Positions 36,779 through 45,351 are shown, counted from the first letter of the stretch. The stretch is 64,000 nt of DNA from Saprospiraceae bacterium (GCA_016709995.1 JADJLQ010000001.1:2638001-2702000), one strand, 5' to 3'. Numbers and translations are program-made. The notes: generated by a model from the sequence alone, not told the origin.

Positions 36779-37249
36779 ATGCAGTGCAACTCTTGTAAAA
36801 AATCACATCTGATTGATACTAAATCCTCTGGGTTATGGGGCACTTTGCTTTTGATTTTATTACCCAAATGTCCTTTTTGTGTTTTAGCCTACAGCAGTAC
36901 TATCGCATTATGCTCCGCCTCGCCGGATTTGTCCATGAATGATGACTTTCATTATGCTATCTGGTTGGTTGGTATCAGTGGGGTCGCGATCGCCATCTCC
37001 CTGATCATGAAATACAAGGGATCTAAGACATTAATCGCTATGCTGGTCGTCGGGATAGGATTACTGGTGACTATGATGTCTATCCTGAATCGTGCAGCAT
37101 TCATTCAATACTATACAGGAGTCATCCTGATCACCTTAGGTACTTGGTTCAATGGGAGTATGTTTTCATTCATAAAATTCATTTTTCAGAAGTTTAATCT
37201 TGCTTTGGACACAAATTTCATTTTAGCTAATAAAAAATCCTTAAAATAA
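36779..37249 (+). CDS. Small Cys-rich membrane protein upstream of the cox operon
   Basis: A 156-residue protein with four or so transmembrane spans. The N-terminus has a CNSC pair (Cys3, Cys6) on the inside. The first span carries LLPKCPFCVLAYSSTIALC with Cys31, Cys34 and Cys45. This resembles small mercury/heavy-metal MerC/MerT-type membrane proteins, in which one Cys pair lies in the first span and another lies in the cytosol, but it is not a clear family member. It ends 12 bases before coxM, so it is probably the first gene of the cox transcript. I infer a possible role in delivering copper for the Mo-Cu centre; a thiol-redox or unrelated role is equally open. Confidence 0.7.
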   Translation: MQCNSCKKSHLIDTKSSGLWGTLLLILLPKCPFCVLAYSSTIALCSASPDLSMNDDFHYAIWLVGISGVAIAISLIMKYKGSKTLIAMLVVGIGLLVTMMSILNRAAFIQYYTGVILITLGTWFNGSMFSFIKFIFQKFNLALDTNFILANKKSLK

Positions 37250-37261
37250 AATCTTTACATC

Positions 37262-38125
37262 ATGATTGCACAATCTTTTAATTACGAAGCCCCTCATACG
37301 CTGACGGAGGCGATCCATCTGCTTCAGCACTATGGCGACGATGCCAAAATCTTGTCTGGTGGTCATAGCCTCATCCCCATGATGAAGCTCAGATTTGCCA
37401 GTCCTGCAGTACTCATCGACATCAATAATATACCGGGGCTATCGGATATTATAATAGATGGCGATACCATTAAAATCGGTGCGCTTACCCGCGAGGTTCA
37501 ACTTGAACATTCAGATTTGCTCAAGGAGCACTATCCAATCTTTGCAGATGTCACCAAACAAATCGCCGATCCTCAGGTACGCAATAGGGGTACCCTGGGA
37601 GGTAACCTGGCTCATGGTGATGCTGCCAATGACCATCCCGCTGTCATGTTGGCCTTAGGTGCTTCTGTGATAGCCACCGGCCCCGATGGCAGCCGAAGCA
37701 TCGACATCAATGATTTTTTTCAGGGGTTTTATACTACCGCTCTGGAACAAAACGAGGTTCTCACTGAAATATACATTCCAGTCCCTCCTGATCATACGGG
37801 AAGTGCATATCATAAACTCGAACGCAAAGTCGGAGATTATGCCACAGCTGGTGTAGCGGTGGTATTGACCATGGATGGTGATATCTGCAAAAACATTGGC
37901 ATAGGGCTTACCAATGTCAATGCAGTACCCATGCGTGCCCTTCGATCTGAAGAATTCCTCAAAGGCAAACCTTTGACCGATCAAAATGTAAAAGAAGCTG
38001 GCAAACTTGCTTCTGAAGATTGTGCTCCTTCCAGTGATCTGCGAGGAAGCGAAGCTTATAAACGAGATATGGGCGCCGTTCTGGTCAGAAGGATGATTGC
38101 TTCAGCATTATCCAGAGTGAAATAA
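37262..38125 (+). CDS. coxM: Aerobic CO dehydrogenase, FAD-binding medium subunit
   Basis: A 287-residue flavoprotein subunit (288 in Oligotropha). It passes electrons from the iron-sulfur subunit to the quinone pool through FAD. Both FAD motifs of CoxM are present: SGGHSLIPMMKLRFA near residue 37 and GTLGGNLAHGDAANDHPAV near residue 116. The C-terminal domain ends DMGAVLVRRMIASAL. It starts 12 bases after the Cys-rich membrane gene and 31 bases before coxS, in the canonical M-S-L order of form I CO dehydrogenase operons. Confidence 0.92.
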   Translation: MIAQSFNYEAPHTLTEAIHLLQHYGDDAKILSGGHSLIPMMKLRFASPAVLIDINNIPGLSDIIIDGDTIKIGALTREVQLEHSDLLKEHYPIFADVTKQIADPQVRNRGTLGGNLAHGDAANDHPAVMLALGASVIATGPDGSRSIDINDFFQGFYTTALEQNEVLTEIYIPVPPDHTGSAYHKLERKVGDYATAGVAVVLTMDGDICKNIGIGLTNVNAVPMRALRSEEFLKGKPLTDQNVKEAGKLASEDCAPSSDLRGSEAYKRDMGAVLVRRMIASALSRVK

Positions 38126-38156
38126 CATTTTTTAAACAAAAGAAAATATCAACAAC

Positions 38157-38651
38157 ATGAAAATAAATGTAACAGTCAATGGCACTGCACATGAAGCCGA
38201 TATAGAGCCTCGCACATTATTAGTGCATTTTATCCGTGAAAACCTCAATCTTACAGGCACCCATATAGGTTGCGATACTTCTCACTGTGGTGCATGCACT
38301 ATATTATTGGATGGTCAGTCTGTAAAATCCTGCACTATTCTGGCTGTCCAGGCCAATGACAAGACCATACAGACGATTGAAGGAATGGCAGCGAATGGCC
38401 TGCATCCGCTTCAGGAAGGCTTTCATGAAAATCACGGTCTACACTGTGGATATTGTACTCCCGGTATGATTATGCGTGCTTCGGAACTATTGGCCAATAA
38501 TCCCAATCCCACCGAAGACGAGATCCGCTGGGGCATCTCAGGCAATCTATGCCGATGTACCGGATACAATAATATCGTGAAGTCTATTCAATATGCTTCT
38601 GCCAAGATGCGTGGCGAGACACCCGCATCCACTGAACCCCAATTTGTCTAA
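38157..38651 (+). CDS. coxS: Aerobic CO dehydrogenase, [2Fe-2S] small subunit
   Basis: A 164-residue iron-sulfur subunit (166 in Oligotropha) that moves electrons from the Mo-Cu site to FAD. All eight cluster cysteines are present: Cys39, Cys44, Cys47 and Cys59 for the ferredoxin-type cluster (CDTSHCGACT), and Cys97, Cys100, Cys132 and Cys134 for the four-helix-bundle cluster (HCGYCTPGM, GNLCRCTGY). The N-terminal VNGTAHEADIEPRTLLVHFIRE is the usual plant-ferredoxin-like fold of the family. Genes M, S and L are separated by only 31-38 bases. Confidence 0.94.
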   Translation: MKINVTVNGTAHEADIEPRTLLVHFIRENLNLTGTHIGCDTSHCGACTILLDGQSVKSCTILAVQANDKTIQTIEGMAANGLHPLQEGFHENHGLHCGYCTPGMIMRASELLANNPNPTEDEIRWGISGNLCRCTGYNNIVKSIQYASAKMRGETPASTEPQFV

Positions 38652-38689
38652 TCAACCCATTCTTTCATACTAATAAAATTTTATTCATC

Positions 38690-41056
38690 ATGATTCAATG
38701 TAAAACTTCGAAAGCGATCGGTGGAATGGGTCACTCCATGAAACGAAAAGAAGATGCCCGGTTCATCCAGGGCAAAGGCCATTATGTCGATGACATCAAA
38801 CTCGAGGGCATGCTCTATATGGATATTGTACGAAGTCCCTATGCCTATGCAAAAATCAAGAATATCGATATCTCGGAAGCCATGAAAGTGCCTGGTGTCG
38901 CTGCGGTAGTGACTGGCAAAGACCTCGAAAAATATAATCTCCACTGGATGCCTACACTGATGTCCGATACCCAGATGGTATTGCCTACAGACACAGTGAT
39001 GTATCAATCCCAGGAAGTGGCCGCTGTCATAGCTACCAGCAGGTATGCCGCCCGGGATGGCCGCGAAGCTGTAAAAGTAGAATACGAACCAATGAAGCCC
39101 TTGATGGATCCTTACAAAGCCATGGATCCTTCGTCACCTGTCTTACGAACTGATAAAAAAGATAAGAAAGACAATCATATCTGGCATTGGGAAGTAGGAG
39201 ATAAAAACAAAACGGAAGAAGTCTTTAAAAATGCAGAAGTCGTCGTCGAGCAAGATATGTATATCCCCCGCATCCACGTAGCTTCTATAGAGACCTGCGG
39301 TTGTGTCGCAGATTATGACAAGATCAATAATCACCTTACCATGTATATGACTACGCAGGCACCCCATGCCATACGCACGGTGATCGCCCTGGTGGCAGGG
39401 CATGTGGGCCTTACAGAAGAAAAGATCAGAGTAGTATCACCTGATATTGGCGGAGGCTTTGGGGGTAAAGTACCCGTATATCCAGGATATGTGATTGCCA
39501 TTGCAGTCTCATTTTTAGTAGGCAAGCCGGTGAAGTGGATAGAAGATCGCAGTGAAAATCTTCAAGCGGATTCATTTGCCAGGGACTATCATATCAAAGT
39601 AGAAATGGCTGGCACCAAAGCAGGCAAAATACAAGCGACCCGATTTAAAGTATTGGCTGATCATGGATATACAGATGCCGCAGCCAACCCATCTAAGTTT
39701 CCAACAGGCATGTTTTCCATTGGGACAGGATCCTATGATTACGACACTACCTTTATGGAAGCGGATGCCGTATATACCAATAAACCTCCCGGGGGTGTAG
39801 CCTATCGTTGTTCATTCAGGGTGACCGAGGCTGTGCATGCTATCGAACGGATCACCGATCGGTTTGCTTTAGAACTTGGTAGAGACCCAGCCGATCTAAG
39901 GTTTCAAAATTTTATCAAAAAAGAAGACTTCCCCTGGAAATCACCAACGGGTTGGTCCTATGACAGTGGAGATTACCATGCAGGTTTGAAAAAAGCGATG
40001 GAAGCCATCGATTATGAAGGTCTGCGCAAAGAACAAATTCAAAAAAGAGCCGAAGGCAAACTCATGGGCATAGGCATTTCCACATTCACTGAGATCGTAG
40101 GTGCTGGTCCGTCAAAAGACTTTGATATCCTGGGCATCAAAATGTTTGACAGTGCTGAGATCAGAGTGCATCCTACCGGCAAAGCTATCGCACGATTCGG
40201 CACCAAATCTCAAGGCCAGGGACACGAGACTACGTATGCCCAGATAGTCGCGGAAGTACTTGGTATCCCTGCAGAAAATATCCAGGTAGAAGAAGGTGAT
40301 ACGGATACAGCTCCTTATGGCTTGGGTACCTATGCCAGTAGATCCACTCCGACTGCCGGTGCTGCAGCAGCGGTAGCAGCTAAGAAATTAGTCGACAAAG
40401 CAAGGAAAATAGCCGCCCATCTTTTGGAAGTCAGTGAAGACGATCTTGAATGGGAACCAGGAAAATTTTGGGTCAAAGGCGCTCCTGAAAAATCAAAATC
40501 GATTCAAGAGATAGTATTTGCAGCCTACACCAATTTTCCACAAGGACTGGAAGCCGGATTTGAAGCAACTCATTATTATGATCCACCAAACCTTACCTTC
40601 CCATCAGGAGCATATATCTGTGTGGTAGATATCGACAAAGAGACCGGTCATATCACGGTGCGTAGATTTGTAGCCATTGACGACTGTGGTCATATCATCA
40701 ATCCCATGATCGTACAAGGCCAGGTTCATGGTGGACTAACACAAGGCATTGCACCAGCGATGTATGAAGAGTTGATTTATGATGAAGAGGGCAATATGCT
40801 CAACGGTACGTTTATGGATTACCTGGTACCTACTGCGGTAGAATCGCCAAGTTGGGAGACCGGCCATACCGTAACCCCTTCACCACATCATCCCATTGGA
40901 GCTAAGGGTGTAGGTGAATCTCCGACTGTGGGTGCCCCTCCAGCCATAGCCAATGCCATCGTGGATGCTTTATCGCCCTATGGTATCAAACATCTGGACA
41001 TACCCATCACGCCTTTTAAAGTCTGGAAAGCCTTGAAAGAAAAAGGAGTAATTTAA
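38690..41056 (+). CDS. coxL: Aerobic CO dehydrogenase, form I molybdenum-copper large subunit
   Basis: A 788-residue catalytic subunit (809 in Oligotropha) that oxidises CO to CO2 with water. The active-site loop reads AYRCSFR at 371-377; Cys374 corresponds to the copper-binding Cys388 of Oligotropha and defines form I, while form II enzymes have AYRGAGR. The catalytic Glu is Glu743 in KGVGESPTVGAPPA. MCD-binding stretches are visible: SPDIGGGFGGKVPVYPGY, FGTKSQGQGHETTYAQ and GTYASRSTPTAGAAAA. No signal peptide; the enzyme works at the inner face of the membrane. Nothing suggests truncation. Form I assignment is strong; in vivo CO use is inferred. Confidence 0.93.
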   Translation: MIQCKTSKAIGGMGHSMKRKEDARFIQGKGHYVDDIKLEGMLYMDIVRSPYAYAKIKNIDISEAMKVPGVAAVVTGKDLEKYNLHWMPTLMSDTQMVLPTDTVMYQSQEVAAVIATSRYAARDGREAVKVEYEPMKPLMDPYKAMDPSSPVLRTDKKDKKDNHIWHWEVGDKNKTEEVFKNAEVVVEQDMYIPRIHVASIETCGCVADYDKINNHLTMYMTTQAPHAIRTVIALVAGHVGLTEEKIRVVSPDIGGGFGGKVPVYPGYVIAIAVSFLVGKPVKWIEDRSENLQADSFARDYHIKVEMAGTKAGKIQATRFKVLADHGYTDAAANPSKFPTGMFSIGTGSYDYDTTFMEADAVYTNKPPGGVAYRCSFRVTEAVHAIERITDRFALELGRDPADLRFQNFIKKEDFPWKSPTGWSYDSGDYHAGLKKAMEAIDYEGLRKEQIQKRAEGKLMGIGISTFTEIVGAGPSKDFDILGIKMFDSAEIRVHPTGKAIARFGTKSQGQGHETTYAQIVAEVLGIPAENIQVEEGDTDTAPYGLGTYASRSTPTAGAAAAVAAKKLVDKARKIAAHLLEVSEDDLEWEPGKFWVKGAPEKSKSIQEIVFAAYTNFPQGLEAGFEATHYYDPPNLTFPSGAYICVVDIDKETGHITVRRFVAIDDCGHIINPMIVQGQVHGGLTQGIAPAMYEELIYDEEGNMLNGTFMDYLVPTAVESPSWETGHTVTPSPHHPIGAKGVGESPTVGAPPAIANAIVDALSPYGIKHLDIPITPFKVWKALKEKGVI

Positions 41057-41064
41057 ATCTTATT

Positions 41065-41133
41065 TATCCGCAAATTATGTGAAAAGACTCAAAAATTGAT
41101 TTCAGTATTTTCATATAGTTTGCGGATATTTTT
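41065..41133 (+). terminator. 21-bp hairpin with T-run between coxL and coxG
   Basis: Positions 41065-41085 pair with 41108-41128 over 21 bases (two G-U pairs, no mismatch), with a 22-base loop, followed by TTTTTAT. It begins 9 bases after the coxL stop. This is long and AT-rich for a simple terminator but has the T-run. It may partly stop transcription so that structural subunits outnumber the maturation proteins, or protect the 3' end of the coxMSL mRNA. Confidence 0.7.
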
Positions 41134-41169
41134 ATAAAATAATTCGTTTTCGAGAAAAACAATAATACT

Positions 41170-41688
41170 ATGAATGCAAAAATCGACAAAACCATCATCG
41201 TCAATCATCCGATAAATACGGTATGGGAACTTCTCATCAACCCGGAAAAAATCGTCAGTTGTGTGCCTGGAGCTTCGCTCACTTCAAAAGAAAGTGATAC
41301 AGAATACAAGGGGCAGGTAGAATTTAAAATGGGCCCTGTAAAAGCAAAATACGATGGTCTCGTCACTTTTCTAACCAGAGATGCTGAGACTAAAAAGCTT
41401 TCGCTAAAAGGACTAGGCCTTGAAAGTAAAGGTAAAGGCAATGCAGAAATGCAAATGGATGCAGCGCTTAACGAAGTAGATGCCGGTACTGAAATCAGTC
41501 TAACCATGGACATTAATGTATCTGGTATGATGGCCCAGTTTGGATCAAGACTGATCAATGATGTCTCCAATCAATTATTAGATCAGTTTGGTAAAAACTT
41601 AGAAGCTCAGCTGGCTGGTGGCGAGGTGGATAAAGATGTACATACCGGATCCATCATTGGAAGTGTAGTCAAAGGATTGTTTAAATAA
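41170..41688 (+). CDS. coxG: CoxG family SRPBCC protein
   Basis: A 172-residue protein of the SRPBCC (START-like) fold: NHPINTVWELLINPEKIVSCVPGASL, then YKGQVEFKMGPVKAKYDGLV, and a C-terminal helix FGSRLINDVSNQLLDQFGKNLE. CoxG anchors CO dehydrogenase to the membrane in Oligotropha and has been linked to quinone hand-over in other bacteria. The proline-rich linker and hydrophobic tail of the longer CoxG proteins are missing here; only a short amphipathic end (IIGSVVKGLFK) remains, so membrane contact may differ. It follows coxL after a 113-base gap holding the hairpin. Confidence 0.88.
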   Translation: MNAKIDKTIIVNHPINTVWELLINPEKIVSCVPGASLTSKESDTEYKGQVEFKMGPVKAKYDGLVTFLTRDAETKKLSLKGLGLESKGKGNAEMQMDAALNEVDAGTEISLTMDINVSGMMAQFGSRLINDVSNQLLDQFGKNLEAQLAGGEVDKDVHTGSIIGSVVKGLFK

Positions 41689-41720
41689 ATTATTTTCTTT
41701 GAACCTTCGTTCCGCTACAA

Positions 41721-41845
41721 CTCCCGAAGTCTCGGGAGCGCTGATTTCGTAAGTAAATTAAACTTTTGCGCCTCCGCGACTTTGCGCGAACTCTTTGAAA
41801 CCATTACTTTTTTGCGCCTTCGCGACTTTGCGCGAACTCTCGAAA
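41721..41845. repeat. Intergenic repeat cluster between coxG and coxD
   Basis: The 211-base gap holds a REP-like inverted repeat (CTCCCGA/TCGGGAG, 41721-41738) and two copies of a 37-39-base unit. Copy 1 is at about 41763-41800 and copy 2 at 41806-41845; both contain TTTGCGCC[T]xCGCGACTTTGCGCG followed by AACTCT and end with GAAA. Units of this wording are common interspersed repeats in Bacteroidota genomes. They break the spacing of the cox operon but need not stop transcription. Confidence 0.65.
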
Positions 41846-41899
41846 TAAATTACTTTCTTTGCTCCTCCACCCCGATACAGTTTTGACCCAACTTAGATT

Positions 41900-42781
41900 A
41901 TGAATAATTCAAACATAGACTCACCGGAATCCATCATCGAATCTCTCTTCAATGATTCCTATGTAGCAGATCCCGATCTGGCGGTAGTCCTGTATTTGGT
42001 ATTAAAACTCAACAAACCATTACTTGTCGAAGGGCCCCCTGGAGTAGGAAAAACAGAAATAGGGCTAGCATTGTCCCGATTGTTAAACGCACCATTGATT
42101 CGCCTACAATGTTATGAAGGACTTGATATCAACAATGCCGTCTATGAATGGAATTATCAAAAACAATTACTCAGCATTAAACTTTTAGAGCAGTCCGGAT
42201 CAAGTCTCAGAGAAAAAGAAAACATCATTTTCTCTGATGATTACATTCTCAAAAGACCCTTGCTACAAGCCATTACCGAATCAACACAAGCTCCTGTATT
42301 GTTGATCGATGAGATAGATCGCGCCGATGAAGAATTCGAAGCCTATCTCCTTGAATTATTGTCTGCTTATCAAATCAGTATACCAGAACTAGGCACCATC
42401 AAAGCCACCCACAAGCCCATTGTCATCCTTACTTCCAATCGCACCCGCGAACTCAGCGATGCGCTTAAACGTAGATGTCTGTATCATTGGATCGATTTCC
42501 CTTCCAAGGAAAAAGAAATGAAGATCATAGAAAAAAGATTGCCAGGCATCGAAAATGAACTCTTGCAGCAAGTGGTCAATTGTGTCCAAATTTTGAGAAC
42601 TAAACAATTGGCCAAACAACCCGGCATCTCTGAGACTTTAGACTGGGCAGAATCTTTAGTGGCACTCGGATATCGGAATCTCAATACCAAGGCATTTGAA
42701 GAGACCCTTGGTGTATTGCTAAAGTCTAAAGAGGATATAAAATTAGTTAGCGAAGCTGGAGTGGAATCATTTGTACAATAA
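41900..42781 (+). CDS. coxD: MoxR-type AAA+ ATPase CoxD
   Basis: A 293-residue ATPase (295 in Oligotropha). Walker A is GPPGVGKT (45-52), Walker B is LLIDEID (134-140), sensor 1 is ILTSNRTRELSDALKRRCLYHW. CoxD is the chaperone that helps sulfurate the molybdenum site of CO dehydrogenase before copper insertion, in partnership with the VWA protein CoxE. MoxR-VWA pairs are normally adjacent; here a reversed methyltransferase gene ends 2 bases after the coxD stop and separates it from coxE by 1.1 kb. Confidence 0.9.
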   Translation: MNNSNIDSPESIIESLFNDSYVADPDLAVVLYLVLKLNKPLLVEGPPGVGKTEIGLALSRLLNAPLIRLQCYEGLDINNAVYEWNYQKQLLSIKLLEQSGSSLREKENIIFSDDYILKRPLLQAITESTQAPVLLIDEIDRADEEFEAYLLELLSAYQISIPELGTIKATHKPIVILTSNRTRELSDALKRRCLYHWIDFPSKEKEMKIIEKRLPGIENELLQQVVNCVQILRTKQLAKQPGISETLDWAESLVALGYRNLNTKAFEETLGVLLKSKEDIKLVSEAGVESFVQ

Positions 42782-42783
42782 AT

Positions 42784-43578
42784 TTATAACTGGATGCTTA
42801 GTCCTTCTGCTTTCTGTAAAACATAATGTACATACTCCATTTTATGTTTTGAAAATCTTTTGAATATCGAAGTGCCTTCCAAAGCAGCAAATTGATTTGA
42901 CATCGCTCTAAAGATCCAAGGCACCAATCTTTTGATCAAAAAAGACCTTTGGGGATGTATCAATTTCAAAGCTTGATAAACTTGGTTGGTGATCATTTCC
43001 TCCCGGATTATTTTCAAACCTGAATTCACCAATTTAATTCGTAAATCCTTAAGTCCAGATCGTGGCCTGAAATCAGCCAACAATAAATATCCACCCGGCC
43101 TAAGGACCCTGTGCACTTCTGATAAAAATCTGTTCAGATGAGGGTATGCATGGCAGGATTCAATATTGATCACCACATCGAAGGACTCATCCATTAAATT
43201 TAAATGCTCTGCATTTGATTTTAAAAAACTGATTCTTTTGTCCTGATACTGATTTTTACAAAAAAGGATTGCTTTTTCATTAAGATCGACTCCTGTGGCA
43301 GACTTGGGATATAAATAATGTAGTATATAGTTTAAGCCTCCTCCCCTACCACAAGCTACCTCTAAGATGTCCTTGCCTTGAACATCAACAGCAGTGGCGA
43401 CCAAGTGATATAATTGGATAGAATACCTGTTTTTCTCATCCTGGGCCTTGAGTTCCAGATACTGATCTTTATCAAAATACCCATAATTTAAAAAAGTAAC
43501 TTCCCCAAGTTTATCCACTGAATTGATATACCAATAGGCTACCCTGAAAAATATCCTTACTATAAACGAATTTAACAT
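42784..43578 (-). CDS. Class I SAM-dependent methyltransferase inserted in the cox operon
   Basis: A 264-residue methyltransferase; the ATG at 43578 is used, since the longer reading starts from TTG. SAM-binding motif I is ILEVACGRGGGLNYIL, motif II is ATGVDLNEKAI, and VVINIESCHAYPHLNRFLSE with VLRPGGYLLLADF are post-motifs typical of the phthiotriolone/sterol-type small-molecule methyltransferases. The N-terminus is hydrophobic (FIVRIFFRVAYWYI), suggesting membrane contact and a lipid-like substrate. It is on the opposite strand to the cox genes, converging on coxD. It has no known role in CO oxidation, so it looks like an insertion, though a quinone substrate cannot be excluded. Confidence 0.82.
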   Translation of the reverse strand: MLNSFIVRIFFRVAYWYINSVDKLGEVTFLNYGYFDKDQYLELKAQDEKNRYSIQLYHLVATAVDVQGKDILEVACGRGGGLNYILHYLYPKSATGVDLNEKAILFCKNQYQDKRISFLKSNAEHLNLMDESFDVVINIESCHAYPHLNRFLSEVHRVLRPGGYLLLADFRPRSGLKDLRIKLVNSGLKIIREEMITNQVYQALKLIHPQRSFLIKRLVPWIFRAMSNQFAALEGTSIFKRFSKHKMEYVHYVLQKAEGLSIQL

Positions 43579-43679
43579 TGGCTCAAAATACAATAAAAAG
43601 ATATTGATCCTCCTTTCAAACCATTTTATCCAGTAAACAAGTTTTCATGTAAATTTGACAACTTAAAGATTGCTTTCTT

Positions 43680-43827
43680 ATGAAAATGAAAAAATTGCGC
43701 TCCTTATCGTGAAGGTGGAAATCACACAATTATTCGGAATATTATAAATAACAAAACTTCAGGCCTTCCCAGGAATAAAGAAATAAAAAATAATTTGGCA
43801 AGAAAAATCTGCAAAAATTTAGGGATT
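43680..43827 (+). pseudogene. HicA-type toxin remnant
   Basis: The 308-base gap before coxE is not empty. ATG at 43680 gives MKMKKL, then after a frame change at about 43700 the strand reads YREGGNHTIIRNIINNK and TSGLPRNKEIKNNLARK ICKNLGI. That is the HicA mRNA-interferase pattern: the GNH catalytic His, the PR[HN]xEI segment and the LARKIxKDLG end. About 20 residues between the start and YREGG are missing, and no HicB antitoxin follows, so it is a broken relic. The rest of the gap shows no other feature. Confidence 0.65.
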
Positions 43828-43886
43828 ATGCATCCTCAAATTTTCAATAAGCTTTCCAATGCATTTTCAGTTTTTTTTAATGAATT

Positions 43887-45032
43887 ATGATACCTCAAGC
43901 TTATTCTGCTAAATCCATCACAGACTCCATCCTCGGTTTCTTTCAGTTTATTCGAGGCTATGGATTCAATGTTGGTTTGGATCAGACCCATGAAGCATTG
44001 CTCATCGGCCAGACAACGCTGCTGGCGGATAAGGTTCAGTTCAAAATAGCTCTTACTGCTTTGTGTTGCACCTCCAAAGAAGAACAAGGCATTTTCCTAC
44101 AACTATTTACAAACTATTGGGACACCAATCCATTGGATCTTAGTGAAATGACCTATAAGACTACACGATTGGGGCAGGTGCAAAAAAAAACAAATACTTC
44201 CCTGGTCATGCTCGGCCAGGGCAAATCCAATGAGGATCCAAAAGAAGATGCGAAGGCCATATCGGGATCCAATTCACAAGAAAGATTGCAAAAAACAGAT
44301 TTCACTAAAATATTGACCATTGATGAAACCCCGTTGAATGAACTAGCGGATCGCCTCTTTAAAGAATTTGCTATTCGCATGAGACGAAAACAAAAAGCGC
44401 GTCGCGATCGGGGTATAAAGCTACATATGGCAAAAACTATACGCAAAAGTATTGAGACAGGTGGAGATCCGATGAACATCTACCGATCTGTGCGGAAAAA
44501 TAAAAAACGTAGACTCATCATATTATTGGATGTCAGTGGATCCATGGACAAATACAGTTTTTATTTGCTCCGTTTCATCTATGCATTAAAACGATATTTC
44601 AGAAGTTTAGAGGCTTTTGTATTTAGTACCAAACTTGTATCCATCTCCAAAGCGATGAAATGGATGCAAATCGATGAAGTGCTCCGGGAGATCACCTCCC
44701 AGGCAGATCATTGGTCTGGTGGCACTCGAATAGGAGGGTCTTTACAAGCCTTTAATCAACGATTCGCCAGGTACATGTTGCATGGCTCACCTGTCGTGAT
44801 CATACTAAGTGACGGCTTGGAAACCGGCAATCCCGTACTTTTGAGCAAAGAGATGGAAAAAATCAAGCGAAGAAGCAAATCAGTGATCTGGCTCAATCCC
44901 TTGAAAGGCATGCAAGGATATGAACCGATCGCGGCCGGTATGCGTGCCGCCCTACCCTCCATCCATCATTTTAAATCTGCTCATAATCTTCAAAGTTTAT
45001 TAGAATTGGAGGATCTATTGCATCATGTCTGA
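43887..45032 (+). CDS. coxE: VWA-domain protein CoxE
   Basis: A 381-residue protein of the CoxE family. A helical N-terminal part is followed by a basic linker (RMRRKQKARRDRG) and a von Willebrand A domain. The metal-ion-dependent adhesion motif DVSGSM (Asp215, Ser217, Ser219) is intact, with SGGTRIGGSL further on. CoxE works with the CoxD ATPase; in Oligotropha CoxE and CoxF are needed for copper insertion into the active site. The start is preceded by the hicA relic. The end overlaps coxF by 8 bases, as expected for coupled genes. Confidence 0.9.
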   Translation: MIPQAYSAKSITDSILGFFQFIRGYGFNVGLDQTHEALLIGQTTLLADKVQFKIALTALCCTSKEEQGIFLQLFTNYWDTNPLDLSEMTYKTTRLGQVQKKTNTSLVMLGQGKSNEDPKEDAKAISGSNSQERLQKTDFTKILTIDETPLNELADRLFKEFAIRMRRKQKARRDRGIKLHMAKTIRKSIETGGDPMNIYRSVRKNKKRRLIILLDVSGSMDKYSFYLLRFIYALKRYFRSLEAFVFSTKLVSISKAMKWMQIDEVLREITSQADHWSGGTRIGGSLQAFNQRFARYMLHGSPVVIILSDGLETGNPVLLSKEMEKIKRRSKSVIWLNPLKGMQGYEPIAAGMRAALPSIHHFKSAHNLQSLLELEDLLHHV

Positions 45033-45333
45033 CGAATTTTTAAATACCATCCTTCAATTCAAAAAAAATCACGAAGACTTTGCCACTGTCACCGTCATCA
45101 GTCGTCATGAACCCTCTTCAGGCAAAGTAGGCGACAAAGCCATCGTCGATCAATACGGAAAGCTCACAGGTTGGATTGGGGGTGGTTGTGTCAAATCCAT
45201 TGTTTGCAAAGAAGCCGTGGATGCCATCCAATCAGGCCTGGCGCGACGGGTGATCATAGGACAAAAAGAATCTAATTCAACATCTGACATAAAAATTTAT
45301 AAAATGACCTGTCAAAGCGAAGGCACCGTATAA
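45025..45333 (+). CDS. coxF: CoxF (XdhC family), N-terminal domain, cut by in-frame TAA
   Basis: The first 102 codons encode the XdhC_CoxI domain: FATVTVISRHEPSSGKVGDKA, then GWIGGGCVKSIVCKEA with the conserved Cys, ending at CQSEGTV. The next codon is TAA (45331-45333), directly after which the same frame continues VFIEPQVVAPHLIVMGK, the normal continuation of XdhC proteins (usually GTVEVFIEP or similar). A single substitution of GAA to TAA explains it. Either the protein is now made as two halves, or this is a recent loss, or a sequence error. It overlaps coxE by 8 bases. Confidence 0.75.
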   Translation: MSDEFLNTILQFKKNHEDFATVTVISRHEPSSGKVGDKAIVDQYGKLTGWIGGGCVKSIVCKEAVDAIQSGLARRVIIGQKESNSTSDIKIYKMTCQSEGTV

Positions 45334-45351
45334 GTATTTATCGAACCACAA

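Noticed and set aside
41763..41845. CRISPR-like direct repeats
   Set aside because: Only two units with no regular spacer and no cas genes; intergenic repeats are a better fit.
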